From contig NZ_JASKLR010000005.1 in NCBI RefSeq assembly GCF_030124325.1, positions 186,001-250,000 on the forward strand: a stretch of DNA of 64,000 nt, given 5' to 3'. Below, piece after piece: positions 1 to 9,000 of the stretch. The notes under the pieces were generated by a model. That model worked only from the letters and a program-made list of their open reading frames with translations, did not search any database and was not told the DNA's origin. The position numbers were made by a program, and so were the translations under genes. This stretch comes from Sinorhizobium sp. 8-89. GTDB lineage: Bacteria; Pseudomonadota; Alphaproteobacteria; Rhizobiales; Rhizobiaceae. Position 1 is the stretch's first letter; every line of letters begins with the position of its first letter.

Positions 1-286
1 GGAAGTCGCCGACAAGCGGCACGTCCATGCCGAGGCGCAGCAACCGCTCGCGGATCCTCGGCACCGCCGCGGCACTTTCGTCGCGATCGACCGTGATGCG
101 CACCAGTTCGGAACCGGCCTTGTGAAGGGCTGCCACTTGCGCCACCGTCTGATCGACGTCGGCAGTATCCGTGTTCGTCATCGACTGGACGACGACCGGC
201 GCGCCGCCGCCGACGATCACGCCGCCAACGTCGACGGCGACGGAAGCGCGGCGCGGCTGTGGCTCGAAATCGAAGGCAGAAGACAT
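1..286 (-). CDS. ispG: 4-hydroxy-3-methylbut-2-enyl diphosphate synthase, N-terminal part (runs off the window)
   Basis: Reading the minus strand from the ATG at 286 gives about 95 residues beginning [20 protein letters not shown], and continuing with [18 protein letters not shown] and GSELVRITV. This is the start of the IspG/GcpE TIM barrel. The enzyme is the iron-sulfur cluster enzyme of the MEP isoprenoid pathway that makes HMBPP. The C-terminal cysteine-containing domain lies outside the window, so intactness cannot be judged. The match to the conserved QSMTNTDT segment is direct, and the family call rests on that. Confidence 0.88.
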   Translation of the reverse strand, partial: MSSAFDFEPQPRRASVAVDVGGVIVGGGAPVVVQSMTNTDTADVDQTVAQVAALHKAGSELVRITVDRDESAAAVPRIRERLLRLGMDVPLVGDF

Positions 287-483
287 TTAGGCCTCTTCTT
301 GGGTCCGTTTGTCGCGGCGGAATGCGGACGGAGAACCGCTTCACCGCTTTCGCCTTTCAGGTGGCGAAGGAATGCTTGCTTGTCAACGGCAACATCATGC
401 GCTGACGGCGAATTGATGGCACGGCCGCCACCTCAAACAGCATCCGGAAAGCGCACTCGGCTTTCCGCGCATCCCGCGTGGAT

Positions 484-1677
484 CTAATGTCCTTTTCCGT
501 GATCCGCATGGACGGCGTGGTGCGAGAGAAGCAGCACGACGATGAAGAGAGCCGGAACGGACATGAAGATGATCGCGAAGCCGGTATGCTCGGCCACGAA
601 GCCGATCAGCGAGGGGGCGAAGAGCATGCCGGAATAGCCCATGAACGTTGCGACTGAGAGGCCGATGCCGGGCTGCAGCCCCGGCATGTTGCCGGCGGCC
701 GAAAAAGCAATCGGCACCATGTTGGAAATGCCGATGCCGGCGACAGCGAAGCCGAGAATTGCGACCAACGCATTTGGCGCGAGACCTGCGAGGACAATTC
801 CGACAAGCGCCGTGACCGTGCAGATACGCAAGGTCCGCTTCGCGCCAAGCAGATCGCGGACATGGTCCCCCGCAAACCGCATCGCGGCCATCGTTGCCGA
901 GAAGGCGGCGAAGCCGAAGCCCGAGAGTTCGACGGAGGCGCCGAGTTCGTTGCGCAAATAGAGCGCGCCCCAGTCGAGCACCGTGCCTTCCGGCACCATA
1001 GAGAAAAGGGCCATGATGCCGATCAGCCAGGGCAGCGGCGTCAGCGGCAGGCGCAGCTTCTCCTTGGCCGCGGCCGGATGAGGCTGGTCGGCGAGGACCA
1101 TCGGCCAGGCGACGGCAAGAAACATGAGGCAAAGGACCGTGACGACAAGCACGTGCGGCAGCACGCCGAAACGCGCCATCAGGAAACCGCCGATGCCGGC
1201 GCCGATCAAGCCGCCGAGGCTCCAATAGGCGTGGCAGGAGGACATGATCGCGCGGCGCATCGACTTCTCGACCTCGACCGCATTAGCATTCATCGCCACG
1301 TCCATGGCGCCGACGAAGCCTCCGAGCAGGAACATGCCGATCGCCGCCGTCCAGACATTCGGCGCCAGCGTCAAGAGCAAGAGCAACGGCGACAGAATGA
1401 TTGCGGTGACCTTGACCACCTTCTGCGAACCGACGCGGGCGATGAACCCGCCGGCAATCGGCATAAGCACCAGCGAGCCGATGCCGAACACCAGGATCAG
1501 AAGGCCAAGCACGCTCTCGCCTATCCCGAGCCGGTCCTTGAACTCCGGAATCTTGGGGGCCCAGCTGCCGGTGACGAAGCCGTTCATCAGGAACAGGAGC
1601 GACACGGCGAGCCGGTTTTTCGACATGTAGCCTTGCCGGACGAGGCCTTGAGAGGCGGTTTGTGTGCGCTGATCCAT
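484..1677 (-). CDS. MFS transporter, YbjJ/fucose-permease-like
   Basis: The product is a 397-residue, highly hydrophobic protein with about 12 predicted membrane segments. A hydrophilic start is followed by a GSWAPKIPEFKDRLG segment typical of the YbjJ-like branch of the major facilitator superfamily. The reading frame extends upstream to a TTG at 1713. The ATG at 1677 is preferred because GGGAAGG lies about six bases before it. The gene is the last of a deoR-VOC-MFS operon on the minus strand; its start lies 33 bases past the VOC stop. The substrate is unknown. A DeoR-type regulator in the same operon makes a sugar or sugar-like molecule plausible, but that is inference. Confidence 0.8.
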   Translation of the reverse strand: MDQRTQTASQGLVRQGYMSKNRLAVSLLFLMNGFVTGSWAPKIPEFKDRLGIGESVLGLLILVFGIGSLVLMPIAGGFIARVGSQKVVKVTAIILSPLLLLLTLAPNVWTAAIGMFLLGGFVGAMDVAMNANAVEVEKSMRRAIMSSCHAYWSLGGLIGAGIGGFLMARFGVLPHVLVVTVLCLMFLAVAWPMVLADQPHPAAAKEKLRLPLTPLPWLIGIMALFSMVPEGTVLDWGALYLRNELGASVELSGFGFAAFSATMAAMRFAGDHVRDLLGAKRTLRICTVTALVGIVLAGLAPNALVAILGFAVAGIGISNMVPIAFSAAGNMPGLQPGIGLSVATFMGYSGMLFAPSLIGFVAEHTGFAIIFMSVPALFIVVLLLSHHAVHADHGKGH

Positions 1678-1709
1678 GAGTAACCTTCCCGCAGCCGGAT
1701 CCGTCCGGC

Positions 1710-2096
1710 TCAAATGGTGATTTCGATAAGATTGCCGTCGGGATCGCGGATCACGGCCTCGTAGAAGCCGTCACCGGTCCATCGGGCTTTCGAGACGAGC
1801 ATGCCCTCCCGGCCGGCCCGTTCCGCCATGTCGTCCACTGCCTCGCCGCTGCCGAGCGAAAGAGCGACATGCGCATAGCCTGCACGCTCTACCGTCGCCG
1901 CGTCATGGGGAGCAAGCCATGGCCCCTCCATCACCTCGATCGAAGGCCCGCTCCGAAGCGTCAGGAAACGAGAGCGGAAACCGGGACGGCGGCGGCTTTC
2001 ATAGATTTCGCCAGCCTCGGCGCCGAAGAGTTCGGCCCAAAAGGCGGCGAGCCGGTCGATGTCCGTCGTCCAGAGAGCGATATGCGCGACATTCAT
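1710..2096 (-). CDS. VOC (glyoxalase/bleomycin resistance) family protein
   Basis: This is a 128-residue single-domain protein starting MNVAHIALWTTDIDRLAAFW and ending RDPDGNLIEITI, both hallmarks of the vicinal-oxygen-chelate fold. The N-terminal His of VAHIAL and the late Glu of LIEI are candidate metal ligands. The ATG at 2096 overlaps the upstream deoR stop as ATGA, so the two are translationally coupled. The family covers glyoxalases, dioxygenases and resistance proteins, and the sequence alone does not fix the reaction. Context suggests a small-molecule enzyme serving the adjacent transporter. Confidence 0.82.
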   Translation of the reverse strand: MNVAHIALWTTDIDRLAAFWAELFGAEAGEIYESRRRPGFRSRFLTLRSGPSIEVMEGPWLAPHDAATVERAGYAHVALSLGSGEAVDDMAERAGREGMLVSKARWTGDGFYEAVIRDPDGNLIEITI

Positions 2097-2875
2097 CGGC
2101 CCGGCCTCTTCGCCAGGACGACGTCGGCTCCGCGCGCGCGGAGGGCGGCGATCTCGGCCTCGGGCGCATCGGCCTCGAGAACCAATGTCGTAACAGCCTC
2201 GATGCCGATGACGGCGTGCGGAGCGGCCGTTCCGAGCTTGTCGCTTGTTATGGCAGCGAGGACCGATCGGCTCCTCGACGCGATGAGACGCTTGAATGCC
2301 GCGTCCTCGAAACGGAAGGCTGTCAGTCCCGCTTCCGCGTCGGCGCCGCAAGCACCGAGAACGCAAAGATCGGGACGCAGAAGCTCGGCATCGCGTTGCG
2401 CCCGCGCGCCGACCGCTGCCCCTACCGCGCGATCGAGCGGGCCACCGACGAGGATAAGCTCCACGCCCGCCCTGTCCATCAGAGTAGCTGCGATGAGTGG
2501 AGTGTTGGTGACGATCGTTACCGGAAGGTCCGGCTCGATCGCCTCAGCGATTGCGAGATTGGCCGAACCGGCATCGAGGAAAACCGTCATGCCTGCCCGG
2601 ATGAAGCCGACTGCGGCGCGGGCAAGCGCCGCTTTGCGCTCCGGGGCGAGTGAGGCGCGCTGGTTGAGCGAGCCGGCCATCGGCGCGAGCGGCAAAGCTC
2701 CGCCATAGACGCGCTCGCAAAGGCCTGCCGCAGCCATCTCGCGCAGGTCGCGCCGGATCGTGTCTTCCGAGACTCCGAATTCGCGCGCGAGATCGGCAGC
2801 CAGCACACGGCCGTCGGCTTTCAGCCGTTCCTGGATCAGGAATTTCCTTTCGCGCAGCAGCAGGTCCGTCGCCAT
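2093..2875 (-). CDS. DeoR/GlpR-family transcriptional regulator
   Basis: The product has 260 residues. An N-terminal winged helix-turn-helix includes EFGVSEDTIRRDL at about residues 32-44, the DeoR signature. It is followed by a DeoR C-terminal sensor domain (FLDAGSANLAIAEAI, TNTPLIAATL, VGGPLDRAVGAAVG). Members usually repress sugar-phosphate or polyol operons and are released by a phosphorylated sugar. The gene heads the minus-strand operon with the VOC and MFS genes and probably regulates itself. Two CGTGCAT copies exactly 10 bp apart lie just upstream. Confidence 0.88.
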   Translation of the reverse strand: MATDLLLRERKFLIQERLKADGRVLAADLAREFGVSEDTIRRDLREMAAAGLCERVYGGALPLAPMAGSLNQRASLAPERKAALARAAVGFIRAGMTVFLDAGSANLAIAEAIEPDLPVTIVTNTPLIAATLMDRAGVELILVGGPLDRAVGAAVGARAQRDAELLRPDLCVLGACGADAEAGLTAFRFEDAAFKRLIASRSRSVLAAITSDKLGTAAPHAVIGIEAVTTLVLEADAPEAEIAALRARGADVVLAKRPGR

Positions 2876-2884
2876 ATTTCAAAT

Positions 2885-2901
2885 CGTGCATAAACGTGCA
2901 T
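2885..2901. promoter_or_regulatory. Tandem CGTGCAT motif, possible DeoR operator
   Basis: CGTGCAT occurs at 2885-2891 and again at 2895-2901, one helical turn apart, immediately before the deoR start codon at 2875. Direct repeats in phase upstream of an autoregulated DeoR gene are a reasonable operator candidate. Only the repeat is observed; binding is inferred. Confidence 0.35.
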
Positions 2902-3136
2902 GAATCGGTTGAAACGTGAGTACCAGCCTTTCGCAGAAAATTCAATTGCCTTGCGCCGGCGGAACTTCGGTTGGCCGAGCACATTTTCCGAAAGGAGTGT
3001 TTTCGGCGAGATTTCGGCCGGTCCAAGGAAAAATCTTCATCGAAAGCCGGATGAATTGGTGTTTTATGCGCTCAGATGCGCCGGATTTTATGCGAATCTC
3101 GCCACAATCCGGACGACGGGCCGGAGAACAAGAAAG

Positions 3137-3925
3137 ATGGAAAACAAGACAATGAAATTCCTCCCGACGCTTTTCGCTGCCGCCCTTCTGCAAATCGCCG
3201 CCTTCGCGCCAGCCCATGCGCAATCGAACCTCGAGCAGATCAAGTCTGCCGGCGTTCTGAAAATCGGTACCGAGGGCACCTATGCCCCCTTCACCTATCA
3301 CGATGCCAGCGGCGCGCTGGTAGGCTTTGATGTTGAGATCGGCCAGGAGATCGCCAAGCGTCTTGGCGTCAAGGCCGAATTCCTCGAAGGCAAGTGGGAT
3401 GGCCTGATCGCCGGCCTCGACGCCAACCGCTACGATGCGGTCATCAACCAGGTCGGCATCACCGAAGAGCGCAAGAAGAAGTACGATTTCTCGGAACCCT
3501 ATATCGCTTCCAAGGCCGTGCTGATCGTCAAGGGCGACAACGAGGAGATCAAAGGCTTCGCCGATCTCAAGGGCAAGAAGTCCGCCCAGTCGCTGACCAG
3601 CAACTTCGGCAAGCTCGCCCAAGCCTCGGGCGCAGAGCTCGTTGGCACCGACGGTTTCGACCAGTCGATCCAGCTCGTGCTGACCGGCCGCGCCGATGCG
3701 ACAATCAACGACAGTCTGTCCTTCCTCGACTTCAAGAAGCAGAAGCCGGACGCGAACGTGAAGATCGCCGCGGAGCAGGCCGATGCCGACTATTCCGGCA
3801 TCATCATCCGCAAGAACGAGCCGGATCTGCTTGCGGCGATCAACAAGGCGCTTGCCGAAATCAAGACCGACGGCACCTACGACAAGATCTCGCAGAAATA
3901 TTTCGGCGCCGACGTCTCGAAGTAA
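3137..3925 (+). CDS. Amino-acid ABC transporter substrate-binding protein, cystine (FliY/TcyJ)-like
   Basis: This is a periplasmic binding protein of 262 residues with a signal peptide ending APAHA-QS near residue 28. The mature part is family 3 of solute-binding proteins: GVLKIGTEGTYAPFTYHD, the KWDGLIAGLDANRYD segment and TEERKKKYDFSEPY follow E. coli FliY (cystine-binding) closely. The ATG at 3137 puts GGAG about ten bases upstream; an ATG at 3152 is an alternative. The gene is followed by a palindromic repeat and a terminator hairpin, then the permease and ATPase genes of the same importer. Cystine is the best guess for the ligand; other polar amino acids are possible. Confidence 0.85.
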   Translation: MENKTMKFLPTLFAAALLQIAAFAPAHAQSNLEQIKSAGVLKIGTEGTYAPFTYHDASGALVGFDVEIGQEIAKRLGVKAEFLEGKWDGLIAGLDANRYDAVINQVGITEERKKKYDFSEPYIASKAVLIVKGDNEEIKGFADLKGKKSAQSLTSNFGKLAQASGAELVGTDGFDQSIQLVLTGRADATINDSLSFLDFKKQKPDANVKIAAEQADADYSGIIIRKNEPDLLAAINKALAEIKTDGTYDKISQKYFGADVSK

Positions 3926-3969
3926 CGCTTGCGAAATTCGGCGGCGATCGTCTGAAACGCCGCATGGCC

Positions 3970-4079
3970 CCTCATTCGCCTGCCGGCACCTTCTCCCCGC
4001 ACGCGGGGAAAAGGGACCAGCGGCGCCCGCCCAAGTCCCCTCTCCCCGCCTGCGGGGAGAGGGCTAGGGTGAGGGGCAA
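3970..4079 (+). repeat. RIME-like palindromic repeat (copy 1)
   Basis: Two GC-rich palindromes built on CTTCTCCCCGC...GCGGGGA and CTCTCCCCGC...GCGGGGAGAG are joined by a short linker and bounded by CTCAT and GTGAGGGG. This layout matches the rhizobial intergenic mosaic elements (RIME). The copy lies between the binding-protein and permease genes and is oriented with transcription. A further palindrome (CCCCTCCC...GGGAGGGG) follows at about 4145-4190. Related copies are at 30092-30140 and, inverted, at 40883-41040. Confidence 0.75.
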
Positions 4080-4251
4080 TGCGCGCACTCATATTTGCTG
4101 CAGCCCGCGAATCAGCTTCCTGCGCGAGATCCAATTGATGCAGAGCCCCACCCCTCCCCTTGTGGCGAGGGCCTGAAGGCAGGGAGGGGTTCCGCCGGAC
4201 AGTTGCATGGAATGCGGGCTTCACACCCTTCCCCATCCTGCTTTATGAATC

Positions 4252-4289
4252 GTGATCCGTTCCGGCCCCGGAGCGGATCACGCTTTTTT
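4252..4289 (+). terminator. Rho-independent terminator/attenuator hairpin between binding-protein and permease genes
   Basis: GTGATCCGTTCCGG at 4252-4265 pairs with CCGGAGCGGATCAC at 4268-4281 with one G-U pair, followed by GC and six T residues. It stands between the abundant binding protein and the membrane components, so it probably lets only part of the transcripts proceed. It also argues against translation of the permease starting at the GTG inside the hairpin (4252). Confidence 0.8.
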
Positions 4290-4302
4290 GAAAGGCTTCC
4301 CC

Positions 4303-4992
4303 TTGCCCGACTGGCTTCATTGGCTTCCCCTGATGGCGGAATCGTTGCCGACCCTGCTTTGGGCCGGGTTGATCTTCACGATCCCGCTGACCCTGCTCTC
4401 CTTCGCCCTTGGCCTTCTGCTGGGTCTTGTCACCGCACTCGTCCGTCTGTTTGCACCGGCTCCCTTCGTCGCCGTGGCGCGGTTCTATGTCTGGGTGATC
4501 CGCGGAACGCCGCTCCTCGTCCAGCTCTTCGTCATTTTCTACGGCCTGCCGAGCATGAACATATTGCTCGATGCCTTCCCCGCCGCGTTGATCGGTTTCA
4601 CGCTTAACATCGGCGCCTATACATCCGAAATCATCCGCGCCACGATCTCCTCCGTGCCGCGCGGCCAGTGGGAAGCGGCCTATTCGATCGGCATGAGCTG
4701 GGGCCAGGTCATGCGCCGGACGATCCTGCCGCAGGCAACCCGGGTTGCAATCCCGCCTCTCTCGAACACTTTCATTTCGCTGGTGAAGGACACTTCGCTC
4801 GCCGCAGCCATTACGGTACCCGAACTCTTCCAGACGGCGCAGCGCATCGTCGCGACCACCTATGAACCGCTGATCCTTTATATCGAGGCGGCGCTGATCT
4901 ATCTTGCCATGAGCTCCGTACTGTCGGCCCTGCAGGTGAGGCTGGAGCGCCGCTTCGCCCGCTACGGCGGTTTCCTGGAGGCACGCGCATGA
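4303..4992 (+). CDS. Amino-acid ABC transporter permease, YecS/TcyL-like
   Basis: The product is an integral membrane subunit of about 229 residues with five predicted membrane segments. It carries the polar-amino-acid permease EAA loop EAAYSIGMSWGQVMRRTILPQ. The segments RGTPLLVQLFVIFYGLP and SLVKDTSLAAAITVPELF closely follow E. coli YecS, the cystine permease. The frame is open back to 4252, but that lies in a terminator stem. A TTG at 4303 with GAAAGG seven bases upstream is the likelier start. The ATG of the ATPase gene overlaps this stop as ATGA. Confidence 0.85.
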   Translation: MPDWLHWLPLMAESLPTLLWAGLIFTIPLTLLSFALGLLLGLVTALVRLFAPAPFVAVARFYVWVIRGTPLLVQLFVIFYGLPSMNILLDAFPAALIGFTLNIGAYTSEIIRATISSVPRGQWEAAYSIGMSWGQVMRRTILPQATRVAIPPLSNTFISLVKDTSLAAAITVPELFQTAQRIVATTYEPLILYIEAALIYLAMSSVLSALQVRLERRFARYGGFLEARA

Positions 4993-5750
4993 TCGAACTC
5001 ACCGACATCGAAAAGCGCTTCGGCACCAACCTGGTGCTCAAGGGAATCAGTGTGATGATGGCCGAAGGCACGGTAACGGCGCTGGTAGGCCCGTCCGGCG
5101 GCGGCAAAAGTACGCTGCTCAGATGCGTCAATCTCTTGGAGATCCCGACACACGGCGCGATCCGGCTTGGCGACGAGCGGCTGGAGTTCGTGCCTCACCG
5201 CACGGTCGGGTGGAGAGCGATCCAAAAACTGCGCCGGCAAACCGGCATGGTGTTTCAGAATTTCCAGCTCTTTCCCCATCAGACCGCGCTCGGGAACGTG
5301 ATGGAAGGTCTTGTGACCGTTCTCAAATGGCCGGCGGACCGCGCCCGTGCCCGCGCGCTCGAGCTTCTGGAGAAGGTCGGCATGGCGCACAAGGCCGACG
5401 CCTGGCCGTCGACCCTTTCCGGCGGCCAGCAGCAGCGCGTGGCGATCGCGCGTGCACTTGCACCATCCCCACGCGTGCTCCTCTGCGACGAGCCGACCTC
5501 CGCGCTCGATCCGGAACTCGCCGAGGAGGTGGTCGAAGTCCTGAGCCGCTTAGCGCGCGAAGGCACGACGATGATCATGGCGACCCACGACCTGCGCCTC
5601 GCCTCACGCGTCGCCGACCACGTCATCTTCCTCGATGGCGGTGTCGTCGTCGAAAGCGGCCCGCCGCGGAAGATCTTCTCGACGCCGGAACGGGAACGCA
5701 CGAAGAGGTTCATTGCGTCACTGAGTGCACCGATGAGCTATGATATTTGA
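4989..5750 (+). CDS. Amino-acid ABC transporter ATP-binding protein, YecC/TcyN-like
   Basis: This 253-residue ABC ATPase has Walker A GPSGGGKS at about 34-41, signature LSGGQQQR near 143, Walker B VLLCDEPTSALD and the switch histidine in MATHDLRLA. Family membership in the HisP/GlnQ/YecC group is clear. It is translationally coupled to the permease and completes the cystine-type importer. No accessory enzyme gene follows on the plus strand. Confidence 0.88.
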   Translation: MIELTDIEKRFGTNLVLKGISVMMAEGTVTALVGPSGGGKSTLLRCVNLLEIPTHGAIRLGDERLEFVPHRTVGWRAIQKLRRQTGMVFQNFQLFPHQTALGNVMEGLVTVLKWPADRARARALELLEKVGMAHKADAWPSTLSGGQQQRVAIARALAPSPRVLLCDEPTSALDPELAEEVVEVLSRLAREGTTMIMATHDLRLASRVADHVIFLDGGVVVESGPPRKIFSTPERERTKRFIASLSAPMSYDI

Positions 5751-6051
5751 GCAGCGTTTGGATCCCAATCGCACTGCTGCATCCACTATGAGCCGCCCAT
5801 TTCCCTCTCTTCTTGTCATTCTCGGGCTTGATGTTTAGCCCGGGGACATAACTGACGGGTGTTCGGGGAGATGGCCGACACTGGCATGGATTTGGCTTCC
5901 AAGGAGATAGTCCATGCCGTGGCGAGAGGCGTCGAGCATGGAGAGGAGGGAGGAGAGTGGGCTACAGCAGGCTTGGCCTGCCTTCGCCCTCCCGCTCAAA
6001 CCAGACGCCCAGGTCGCTCCCAACGATCTGCGTTTGGCGGCCTGACGAGCC
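5751..6051. other. Intergenic gap between the amino-acid importer and pyc (convergent)
   Basis: These 301 bases separate two convergent genes. The only structure I see is a short hairpin, CGGGCT at 5823-5828 with AGCCCG at 5837-5842, without a T run. No convincing reading frame with a ribosome binding site and no RNA gene is visible. Confidence 0.5.
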
Positions 6052-9000
6052 TCACCCACCAAATACGATCAACAGATCCTTGGCGTCGATCTGGTCGCCG
6101 GCCCTGACCAGGACTTCGGCGATAACACCGTCCTTCTCGGCATGCAGCGCCGTCTCCATCTTCATCGCCTCGATCGACAGCAGCACGTCGCCGGCCTTGA
6201 CCGGCTGGCCGGCTTGAACCGCGACGGTGGAGATCACGCCCGGCATCGGCGCGCCGAGCTGGGCGGCATTGCCGGCCTCGGCCTTGCGCCGGATGGCGCT
6301 CGAGGCGCCGCGGTTGCGGTCCGGCACCTTGATCGAACGCGGCTGGCCGTTCATTTCGAAGAACATCTTGACCATGCCCTTCTCGTCGATCTCGCCCTGT
6401 GCCTGGTTGAGGATGACGAGCGTCTTGCCCTTCTCGATGTCGGCGAAGAGCTCCTCGCCCGGCGCCATGCCGTAGAAATAGGCCGGCGTCGGCAGAACGC
6501 TGACCGGGCCGTAGGTCTCGGCGGCCATCGCGTAATCGGTGAAGACCTTCGGATACATCAGATAGGAGGCGAACTCGAAGTCTGTGAGTTCGCGGCCGAG
6601 CTTCTCTTCGATGCTTTTGCGCTCCGCGTCGAGATCGGCAGGCGGCAGCAGCGAGCCGGGCACGGCCGTGTATGGCTCTTCGCCCTTCAGCGCCTTCTTC
6701 TGCAGCGCCTCCGGCCAGCCACCCGGCGGCTGGCCGAGATCGCCCTTCAGCATCGAGACGACCGATTCAGGGAAGGCGATGTCCTTTGCCGGGTTTTCGA
6801 CGTCGGCCACCGTCAGGTCCTGGGAGACCATCATCAGCGCCATGTCGCCGACCACCTTGGACGACGGCGTCACCTTGACGATGTCGCCGAACATCTGGTT
6901 GGCGTCGGCATAGGCCTGCGCGACCTCGTGCCAGCGGGTTTCGAGCCCGAGCGAACGGGCCTGCTCCTTGAGGTTGGTGAACTGGCCGCCCGGCATTTCG
7001 TGCAGATAGACTTCCGAGGCCGGCCCCTTGAGGTCGCTTTCGAAGGCCGCGTACTGATGGCGCACCGCCTCCCAGTAGAAGGAGATGCGGCGAATCCATT
7101 CCGGATCGAGGCCGGGATCGCGGTCCGAGCCGGAAAGCGCCTCGACGATCGAGCCGAGGCAGGGCTGCGAGGTATTGCCGGACAGCGCATCCATCGCCGC
7201 ATCGACGATATCGACGCCAGATTCGACTGCGGCAAGCACGGTCGCCGCGGCAATGCCGGAAGTGTCATGCGTGTGGAAATGGATCGGCAGGTCGGTTGCT
7301 TCGCTCAGCGCCTTGAACAGCACGCGCGCCGCCGCCGGTTTCAGGAGGCCCGCCATGTCCTTGACGGCGATGATGTGAGCGCCGGCCTTCTGAAGTTCCG
7401 CTGCCAGGGCGGTATAGTATTTCAGATCGTATTTCGGCCGGGCGGACTTGAGAATATCGCCGGTATAGCAGATCGCCGCCTCGCAGATCCTATTCTCCTC
7501 GGCCACCGCGTCCATCGATACGCGCATGTTCTCGACCCAGTTCAGGCAGTCGAAGACGCGGAAGACGTCGATGCCGCCCTTGGCCGCCTGGCGGACAAAA
7601 TATTTGACGACATTGTCGGGATAGTTCTTGTAGCCGACGCCATTTGCACCGCGCAGAAGCATCTGCAGGAGCAGGTTCGGCGCACCCTCGCGCACCATTG
7701 CCAGCCGCTCCCACGGGTCTTCGGTCAGGAAACGCATCGACACGTCGAAGGTCGCGCCACCCCAGCATTCGAGCGAGAAGAGGTTCGGCAGTGCCCGGGC
7801 ATAGGTGCCGGCGATCCGGGCGATGTCATAGGTGCGCATGCGCGTCGCAAGCAGCGACTGGTGGCCGTCGCGCATCGTCGTGTCGGTGATCAGCGCCTGA
7901 GGCTGCGCCTTCACCCATTCTGCGAACTTCTTCGGTCCAAGCGCGTCGAGACGCTGTTTGGTCCCGGGCTGCACATTGCCGCCGATGAACGGCACCACGG
8001 GCGCGGCGATATCGTCGGACGGCCGCGGCCGGCCCTTGGCTTCCGGATGGCCGTTGACGGTGACGTCGGCAAGATAGGTCAAGAGCTTGGTGGCACGGTC
8101 CTGGCGCTTGACCTGCTGGAACAGTTCCGGCGTCGTGTCGATGAAGCGTGTCGTGTAGCTGTTGTCCTGGAATTTCGGATGGCTGATGATCGCTTCCAGG
8201 AAGGTGAGGTTGGTCGCGACACCGCGGATGCGGAATTCTCTCAGCGCGCGGATCATCCGCTTGATCGCCTCGTCCGGGTTTGGCGCCCAGGCGGTCACCT
8301 TTTCCAGCAACGGATCGTAATAGCGGGTGATCACGGCGCCGGAATAGGCCGTGCCGCCGTCGAGACGGATGCCGAAGCCCGTGGCGCCGCGATAGGCGGT
8401 GATGCGACCGTAGTCGGGAATGAAGTTCTGCTCGGGATCTTCGGTTGTGATGCGGCACTGCAGCGCATGGCCGTTCAGCCGGATATTTTCCTGCGAAGGC
8501 ACGCCTGATTCCGGCGTGCCGATGGCATGGCCGTCGAGGATGTGGATCTGCGCCTTGACGATGTCGATGCCGGTGACGACTTCGGTCACCGTGTGCTCGA
8601 CCTGGATGCGCGGATTGACCTCGATGAAGTAGAACTTGCCGGTATCGGCATCCATCAGGTACTCCACGGTGCCGGCGCCGACATAGTTTGTCGCCTCGGC
8701 GATCCGCTTCGAGTAGGCGGCAAGCTCCTCGCGCTGCGCGGCATTGAGGTAAGGCGCGGGTGCGCGCTCGACGACCTTCTGGTTGCGCCGCTGGATCGAA
8801 CAATCGCGCTCGAAGAGGTGCACGACATTGCCATGGGTGTCGCCAAGGATCTGGCTTTCGACGTGGCGGGCGCGCTCGACCAGCTTTTCCAGATAGACCT
8901 CGTCCTTGCCGAAAGCGGCCTTCGCCTCGCGCTTCGCCTCGGTCACTTCGCGGATCAGGTCCTTGGGGTCGCGGATCGCCCGCATGCCGCGGCCGCCGCC

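Noticed and set aside
4252-4302. GTG start for the cystine-type permease at 4252
   Set aside because: These bases form the terminator hairpin 4252-4281 plus T run; the TTG at 4303 has a better binding site and gives a protein aligned with YecS.
6142-8508. 788-codon open frame antisense to pyc
   Set aside because: Same pattern: the composition is a shadow of the carboxylase codons, without membrane segments, motifs or a binding site.
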